Shown here in pieces: positions 56,519 through 64,000 of a stretch of 64,000 nucleotides of DNA (its first letter is position 1; each line of letters opens with the position of its first letter). The notes below the pieces were generated by a model. The model was not told the DNA's origin and did no database searches. It was given only the letters and a program-made list of their open reading frames with translations. The translations under genes were made by a program, and so were the position numbers. The stretch is from Smittia aterrima (lineage: Eukaryota > Arthropoda > Insecta > Diptera > Chironomidae), in contig CP093829.1 in assembly GCA_033063855.1 (NCBI GenBank), positions 23,839,537 to 23,903,536 on the forward strand. Direction: 5' to 3'.

Positions 56519-59500
56519 CTAAACATATTCTTCAGACGGATTTTGTACGCTCGTCGGAATTCGTAGAGAGTTAGGTACCACGCGACCATTTGCGTTGACT
56601 GTATCAGGAAGCTCTGCGATGTCTTTGAACACTCCCATCAAACTCTCAAAGTTAGGTCCCCAGTTGAGTAAATAATCCCATCCAAGCGTAGTTGTTGATG
56701 GCGATGAAGCAGTTCCGTTTGGTTGTCGATAAATTCCCATGTGAGTTGAAAGGTCATCGTCGGATGCTACCAAAGTACTGAGTGAACCACGAAAGGAAGA
56801 ATCGAACGCGTCATATGATGGCGGTGGTATGTGAGGCTTATTCGATCCACTGGGAGTTCCATTATCATTTCCAATCCTTTCGCTTCCATCTCGTTTAGGT
56901 CGCATGTCTCCATTAATACTGTTATTGTCATACTCGATCTCTGAACAAGTGAAACTGTCGTTATTTCCACTCTCATCGGATGAAGTTGAACTATGATCAT
57001 CAGCAACTGGTGAATGATGAAGATGATTCAAATGCTGTGGAGCTTCACTACTGCTTGACACAGCATCTAAAGTAAATACGAGCGACGAAGTTCTTGGTCG
57101 CGAGTTCAGTCGTTCAATCTCTTCCGCTGTTAGTCCCATTGGAACATTGCCCACGGAAGGCACATTTGGTGTTTTAGGAGGCACTCCTGGGTTTTTACGA
57201 CTAGCACTCGAACTCTGTCCACTGAGTTGTGACATAACAGGACTGTTCAGACTTCTTTCACTATTGCTATGAAGAACATCTTTGCCTACACCGCCTGATG
57301 ACGATGTCGTCGCCAAGAGCGCACTCTGTAATGGCTTCCCTGAGATATCATGTAGCGTAAGAATTCTGGGATGTTGTGAGCTCATCTCTGAGCTTGGCGA
57401 GAGTCTCGCAAGTGGAGTGCTCTGATGGGGACGCGGCGTGGCAGTTGGAGGTTGACTAGTTTGTGGTGGCACACGAGGAGCATAAGAACCGACATGATGT
57501 GGCGAATGCCGATGTTGCTGTTGAACAGCAGATGACTGATGTTTGTGATGAGTGTATGAAGTAGGAGGAGGCGTTGCTTTGTACTTTTGATGTCGTACGC
57601 CACTAGCTTCTCGATAGCCTTTGTAGTGGTAAACGATATCAATGTCTGACGGAGCAATCGAACTTGCGTTCTCAAGATCGTAATGCTCAGGAAATTCTAA
57701 GCCTTGATCGATATTTGATAAATGATCCTGGTTGTGATGTGAATGACCAGGAGGTGAAAGAACTTCTCGCAAGGGAGGCGGACTTTTGCTGACCACTTCT
57801 CGTTCGATGATGTCAGGTCTCTGAGGTCTTTGCGGCTCTGCAGAATGAATTTCACGCTCTTTATATTTCTTGGAAAGTAATTCGGGTCCAACGTGATGTG
57901 ATGAGTCAGAGTGAAATCCGACACCCGACAAATCTCCAACGTGAAGTCCTCGGCCCATATCAATGTTGTTACTTGACGATACGAGACCAGCTCCGCCAAG
58001 AAGCGTCGACGTTCCATTTTGTTTGCTGTGTAAAGCACTCGCTCCATGTTTTTCTTTGTTCTGCTTTCGCAATCGGAAAATTACAAACGATGCGAGAATT
58101 GCAACTAAAAGGATTACGAAGAAAACAATCACCAAAGTGATTCCGATTGAAAGGGGATCTGTGACTTGAGTTTCGCCTAATCCAATTAATCCATGGCATC
58201 CCAAAAACACTTTGCCTCGCTGCAGAACTTCTTTGAAGACACTTCCACTGCCATTGAAAGGTTGAATTTCGTTGTTGATGGTAAAGTTAGCGATACAACC
58301 TTCGAACGATGGAGGTGAAGCATCTTGCGGAAAAAGTTCTCGTCTGACTCCTCCGATAGACAAAACGGTCAAGTATGGATCAAGAAAATCGTGAACTCCA
58401 GCAGAGTCAAGTTCGTCGCCATACAAACGACCATCGATGATCACTTGAACAACTCGATTGTGTGCGTAAAGTGTGAGATTGTGCCACTTGCCATCAGCTA
58501 AGTATCCAATCTTCGTTGATGTCATGTTGATCTGAGAGTTTTGTTTGCTAATGTAAACCAATCGACCTTCTCGGAGTTCAACAGACGAGAAATGTTTATT
58601 GGTTCCGGCATAGATCAAAAGTCCATCAGACTTTACAGTTCTGAATCTTAAACTCATCGTTTTTGGTGCATCGTCGACTTGTGCGAGACTCGAGAGGTTG
58701 TCATTTTTGATTGAGAATCTCTTTTGTCGACCAAGGTCCATATTCCAAACGGTTTGTCCGCTGTAAATGTTTTCCAAGAGTTGCATTCGTCGATGCTTCT
58801 CTGATACTTCAAACTCGATGAAACCTCCATCGACAAGCGAGATCGGATCAATCGAAGTGTAGCAATCTGGTGATAAGAGATTTCCGCCACACTTGCACAT
58901 TGCTGTGTGCCATCGATCCATGCAACCTTCAAATGGACCGCAAAGTGATAAAGCAGGATCGTCAGGATGTCCCTGAGAGCACGGCCCACCGTTGTTGTTT
59001 CGATTGCATGTTGGTGTCACTGATCGCGACTTTATTGGACTACTTAAGTTCAAAGCTCGTCCATTTATCGACACGCTATGTACGCAACCAATTAAATCGT
59101 CGGAATGAACTTGTCCTGGTCGTTCGAGAACTGGATCTGCTGATGCTAATCCGCCAATCAATAATGGATGCTTGTTGAAATTCAAGGTTCTAAAATATTA
59201 TTTAATTAAATTTATTTATTTTTCATAATAAAGTTTTGAGCTTACCCAGTCGGTCCAACTTCGTCTGAGTAGCAAATTAAATCGCCTGGCCGACAATCTT
59301 CACAAACATCTCCGTTGTCTGTACAGCGTGAGACACTCAACGACATCACTCGACCATTTCTTGTTGCAGTGACTTTATGCCAACGTCCATTTGAAAGCGA
59401 TTCGTTTGGAGAAGGTCCACCAACGACGACAGCTGTGACCGCAGTTCTAGCGCCTCCATACGAGAATAAAGCTTTGCCTTCAACAATCTCAATCGCTAAG

Positions 59501-62500
59501 AAGTCGGAACGACCTCCGCTTTGAATTCCGTAGTTATAAACCAACAGAGCATCAGGCTTCGTCGTTGCAAAAACGATTGAAATATCGTTTGTTGCCGCAT
59601 CGAGTGCTGGGAATTGCATGAACGATAATTCTTGAAAGCCGTAAGTTGCTCTTTCGCAATGAATGCCGTAACGTCCATCAGTACAACTGCACTTGTAGCC
59701 AGGCTTCAAACTCACGCACAAACCTCCATGAAGACAAGGATTTGGACGACACGAATCAGCAACTGTCTCGCATTGATTTCCTCGATAGCCAGGTCGACAC
59801 AAACAGAAGAAAGATGATCCGTCGGGACTTTCTCGACATGATCCACCATTGCTGCATGGATTGCTTGAACATGCGTCGCCTCGTTCTAGTTGACAAAGTT
59901 TTCCTTCTCGATTCGCTGGGCAAGTACATTGGAACTCGTAACCTTGCTTCCTGCATTGACCACCGGATTGACATGGATTTGGAGAACAAGGATCTTGTCG
60001 CATATTACATTTCTCTCCCGTGAATCCATCAGCGCATTTACAATTGAAATCATGTGAGACGAGAGGCGAAGTGAAAATCAAGTTTTGACTGTCAGTGATT
60101 CTAGTTTCGTCTCGAACGTTGATCTTCTCGGAGCAGATTCCTCCATTGTCGCATTTATTTGAACCGCAAGGAGTGTAACCGATCGTAATATTCTTTGATT
60201 GAATGAGTTGCGTTAATGCATCGCGTTTCTTGATTATTTTCTCGCTAACGTAGTTCATTGATCGATAGCCAGCAGAAAATTTAACTGCAATTGAAACTTC
60301 AATTCCACTGTCAATCTCTCGAATGCTGTAAATTGAAGACTCGTCTCCAGTGTCAAGCGACGCTTTAACAATATCTTGAAAGCTTCGATAGTAGTTTGAA
60401 AGGAAAACTGCTGCAGTTATGTTCTCAACACGAATCGTGATTGAGTTCGCGACGGTGTTGTTATCAAAATTGAGAAACTCGACGGTGATTGTTGAAATGA
60501 CGTCAGAATGTTTTCCATCGTTGCCGGAAACTGAAAGCGAATATCCTTGAGGCTTCGTGTTCAATGATGAGTGAAGATTACAAGATTCGGGAATGGAGAG
60601 AGTTCCACTTTTCACTGGACCGTTGATGATCTTGCATTTGTAGTCGCCAGTTGTGTCAGGATCGTTTGGATGAACATCAGCGATCATTCCTCTCGAAACT
60701 TTTCCATTAAAAATGTAAACCAAGACATGAACGACTCGAGGAAGTGATGGACTGTCATTTTGATCTAAGACGTTGATGAGAACTTTATGTTGAGATCTCA
60801 TTTTAGGTTTTCCATTGTCCTCGACTTCAATCATCACTTCAAGTTGTGGAGTGACCTCTCGATCAATTATTCTCGTCGTCTTAATGAGACCTGAATGTTT
60901 CTCAATGTTAACTGAAGCTTTGTGCTTTCCGCCAATGAGGAAATAAGTGAATGGCGCTCCATTCGGAGGCAGATCTGGATCAGTGGCCGAGAGTGTCATG
61001 ATGCTTGTGCCTGGAGCTTCATTCTCTGACACATATCCAATCAAATTTCCTGCTTCGAAAGCTGGTCCATTGTCGTTGATGTCAGTGATTTGAATTTTTA
61101 CTGTTGTCGTTCCGGTTTGAGGTGGAATTCCTGTGTCGATAGCACCGACGGTTAGCGAGTAAGTTGAAATCTTCTCGCGATCTAATTTTTTGGCTGTTTC
61201 AACTTCTCCAGTTTGCGGGTCAACTTTGAAAGTTTGATCTAAATTACCAGCAATTATGGAATATCCGAATTGATTGTTTTGTGGCCGAACATCCTTGTCA
61301 ACGGCTTTCACTGTCACCACTTTCGATCCCACTGCAAGACCCTCCGAGACCGTCGCTTCATAAAGATTAAGAAGAAACTCTGGTGGGTCGTTCCCGTCCT
61401 GAATCGAAATGATGACCTGTGCTTCGTCAGTATCGTTTCCGCGAATGCCTCCGAAATTCTTTGCCATGACCGTTAAAACGACACGCGATTGTGTTTCTCG
61501 ATCGAGATTGCGTGAGACAAACATGTTGCCCGTCTCTGGGTTCATACTGAAACCTTTATCGTTGCTTGAGCCTACCAGCAGATAGTAAACCTTTCCATCA
61601 TCGCCTGAGTCTTTGTCCGTCGCTTGAATGGAACCAACACTCGTTCCCATTTCTGCTGATTCAGAAATATCAAAGTGAAAGACCGGTTGAACGAAATGAG
61701 GATAAAACTCGTTGACACCTGTGATGTGAATCGTGATTTTCGTTGTGCTTGACATTGGCGAGTCGGGATTGGAAGCACTAATTAAAATTTGATATTTGCT
61801 CTGTTCCTCGTAGTCGAAGCTGATTTTCGATGTAATGACTCCTGTTTGTGTCTCGATCGTGAAGAAATCCTTGCCATTGCCTTCGGCAATCGTATAATGA
61901 ATTATGGCGTTCTTCGGTGAGTCTTTGTCTGTTGCATGAGCTTTATAAACGAATGAATTCGCTGGGAGATTCTCGGAGATGTAGGCGTGGTATTCAGTTT
62001 GATTGAACACTGGTTGGTTATCATTAATATCGGTCAATGTCACTCGAAGCATTGCGACAGCATTTCGAGGTTTAAAGCCGAGATCTTCTGCGGTTATGTT
62101 GAGATAATATTCTTGAATCACATCGTAGTCTAATGGCTGGAGAATTGTCACTGTGCCAGATACTGAATCGACAGCAAACTCTTTCCTTTCGTTTCCACCA
62201 GAAATCCTATAACGAACCATCCCATTCGGTCCATCATCGTTATCAGATGCGGAGACGACAAGAATCGTTGATCCGATTGGTTCATTCTCAGGCACAATCA
62301 CTTGATAGCTGAGAGCAGTGAAGACAGGCGAGAAACTATTCTCTCCAGCGACAACGATCGTCGCTGTAACATCGTCGTATTGAGGTGGAACGCCACGATC
62401 AACAGCACGAATAGACAGTTGATAAATTGAGCCAGGTCCGCTGCTCAATGGCTTGTTAATCGTTATCCAGCCATCACTCTTGCTTATAACGAAGTAGTTA

Positions 62501-64000
62501 CTGCCATTTCCACCTGTAATGATGTAATCGATCTCAGCGTTGACACCAAAGTCAAGTTCGTCCTTCGCTTTTATTTGCATAATTCGTTGGCCATTCTCTG
62601 TTCCAATCGGGACGGGCGACAGATAGTCACGTTTCTCAAACTTTGGTGGATTGTTGTTTGCATCAACGATATTAATGTTGACGAGACACTCTGAATACAT
62701 TGGCGGCTTTCCATTGTCCGTCGCAAGTACAGTCAGAGCGTACATGTTTTCAGGCGATGCTTCGATTTGTGAATGTCTGTAATGTATTGTTCGTTTACTG
62801 AAAATTTCTCCCGTCGCTGGATCGATGGTGAAGAGATCGCTTGGATGTTGTAGTGAATACGAAATTACAGAGTTCGGTCCTTGCTTGTCACGATCAGTCG
62901 CAGTAACTTGTCCGACAAATGCAATGTTGCGTTGAAGCTCAGGGAGATTGAAGCTGTAGTAACTGTGCTCGAATTCTGGAGCATTATCGTTTTGATCTTG
63001 GATGGTGATGGTTAGAGGCGTTTCTTGTCTCCACGCTCCATCGACGGCAACGACTTTCAGCAAATATTCATCTTGTTGCTCTCGATCTAGTCGACCAGCG
63101 ACTGTGACGTTTCCTGTGATTGGATCGATTGCGAAATTATTCCCTGGGTTCTCAGTAAAGCTGTAAGTGGCATTAGCGTTTTCATTGATGTCCAAATCTG
63201 ATGAAGTCACTTTAATAACGAAAACTCCAATCTCAGCGTTTTCTGTGACGTTAACGCTAAAGAGTCGAGTGAATCTCGGAGGATTATCATTTTTATCAAG
63301 AAGAGTGATGAGGACAGTCGCTGTTCCTGTCATCTGAGGCATTCCTTGATCAACAGCTTCGACAGTTAATTCGTAATTGGCGATATCCTCTCGATCCAAT
63401 CTCATGTTCGTGAAAATCTCTCCAGTATCCGAATCAATCTCAAAAGCACTCTCAAAGTCATTGACCAAACGATAAGAGACTTGACCATTTTCGTCGGAAT
63501 CAGCGTCGGTCGCTCTAACGCGTGCGACAATTTGCGGCGGAGCCTCTTCTTCCATCACCTCAGCGTGATACAACATCTTTTCCATGATCGGGGCGTTGTC
63601 GTTTGCATCAGTCACATTGATCAATAACTTCATGACACTCCTTAAACTCGGTCGGTCTGAGTCAGCGGCTTCTATCCAAATTTCGTATTGTTGAGAAGTT
63701 TCAAAATCTAAGCGGCCTCGACTTATTCTCACATCTCCCGTCGTTGAATCGATCTTTAAGGGATCTCGATTGTTTCCACCAGCGATCGCGAACTTGATAA
63801 TTCCAGCTGGTCCCTTCTTAGGCGACGTTGCTTGAATCTTCGTCACCAAACGATTTTCTAAGACATCTTCAGAGAGAATAAATTGAGTCTCCGACGAGTA
63901 AGCGAAGGTTGGGAATAAATGAGCTGGTCGAAGAACAATTGTCAGTTCACATTTAGCGGATCTTGGTTCGTAGCCTTTGTCGATTGCGTGAACAAATAAA
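56519..64000 (-). CDS. ft: Fat atypical cadherin, C-terminal part (partial at right edge)
   Basis: Open from the right edge: exon 64000-59246, then final exon 59189-56519 (56-bp intron, phase 2). About 2470 residues are visible. In order: a run of cadherin repeats with DxNDNxP calcium motifs; four EGF-like domains (CDNGGIC, CQSGGQC, CSNGGSC, CLHGGLC); a laminin-G domain; another EGF-like unit (CGPFEGCMDRW); a second laminin-G; a transmembrane helix (GITLVIVFFVILLVAILASF); and a cytoplasmic tail of about 500 residues ending NWGPNFESLMGVFKDIAELP and EEYV. This matches Drosophila Fat, the receptor for Dachsous that controls Hippo growth signalling and planar polarity from the lateral membrane. 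The N-terminal cadherin repeats lie beyond the window. Confidence 0.94.

Noticed and set aside
56767..57675. Several frames opposite or out of phase with the Fat tail
   Set aside because: Shadows of the long fat exon, which has continuous homology.
1..64000. CRISPR arrays, bacterial operons, riboswitches
   Set aside because: The window is clearly eukaryotic with spliced genes; the direct repeats at 37.6, 45.6 and 52.7 kb lack the even unique spacers of CRISPR.
1..64000. tRNA and rRNA genes
   Set aside because: I looked for box A/B-like pairs and rRNA-like blocks, including in the interior of the foldback-like element, and saw nothing I could support by eye; a tRNAscan-SE or Infernal run would settle it.

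Overview
The window is nuclear DNA from an insect, most likely a dipteran and perhaps a nematoceran midge. The order is inferred from gene content, not proven. Supporting signs are high A+T, mostly 50-100 bp introns with GT-AG ends, an insect-type Fat cadherin, an arthropod MBF2-family protein, and lineage-expanded enzyme arrays.

1-10.7 kb: the C-terminal end of an unidentified gene on the plus strand, then a minus-strand tandem array of seven intact AIG1/FAR-17a (ADTRP-type) membrane hydrolase genes. Two further first exons of the same family lie upstream with no second exon of their own.

11.3-25.2 kb: a 73-residue secreted peptide, an MBF2-family secreted protein, and five plus-strand GNAT acyltransferase paralogues (four in tandem at 14.4-18.9 kb, one at 24.1 kb after a 5.2 kb gene-free stretch).

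27.8-36.4 kb: a compact block of conserved genes. A Herp (HERPUD) homologue and the TFIIH subunit Tfb4 are divergent with start codons 278 bp apart. Two tandem AMP-forming acyl-CoA synthetases follow, both ending in the peroxisomal signal SKL, and then a broken GNAT copy. Acyl-CoA synthetases (make acyl-CoA), GNATs (use acyl-CoA) and AIG1 proteins (hydrolyse fatty-acid esters of hydroxy fatty acids in mammals) thus lie within 36 kb. A shared fatty-acyl theme is inference.

36.8-56.1 kb: a repeat island. It holds an AFG2-type AAA ATPase gene with an apparent frameshift, an inverted copy of that gene's first exon, a 1.1-1.3 kb direct duplication carrying a small unrecognised protein family, a truncated F-box gene, a dead Tc1-like transposon with 0.24 kb inverted repeats, a fragment of the fat gene, a 3.5 kb foldback-like element with nested internal repeats, and a divergent pair of RRM genes plus an RRM pseudogene.

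56.5-64 kb: the 3' part of fat (ft), minus strand: cadherin repeats, EGF and laminin-G domains, the transmembrane segment and the complete cytoplasmic tail. It runs off the right edge.
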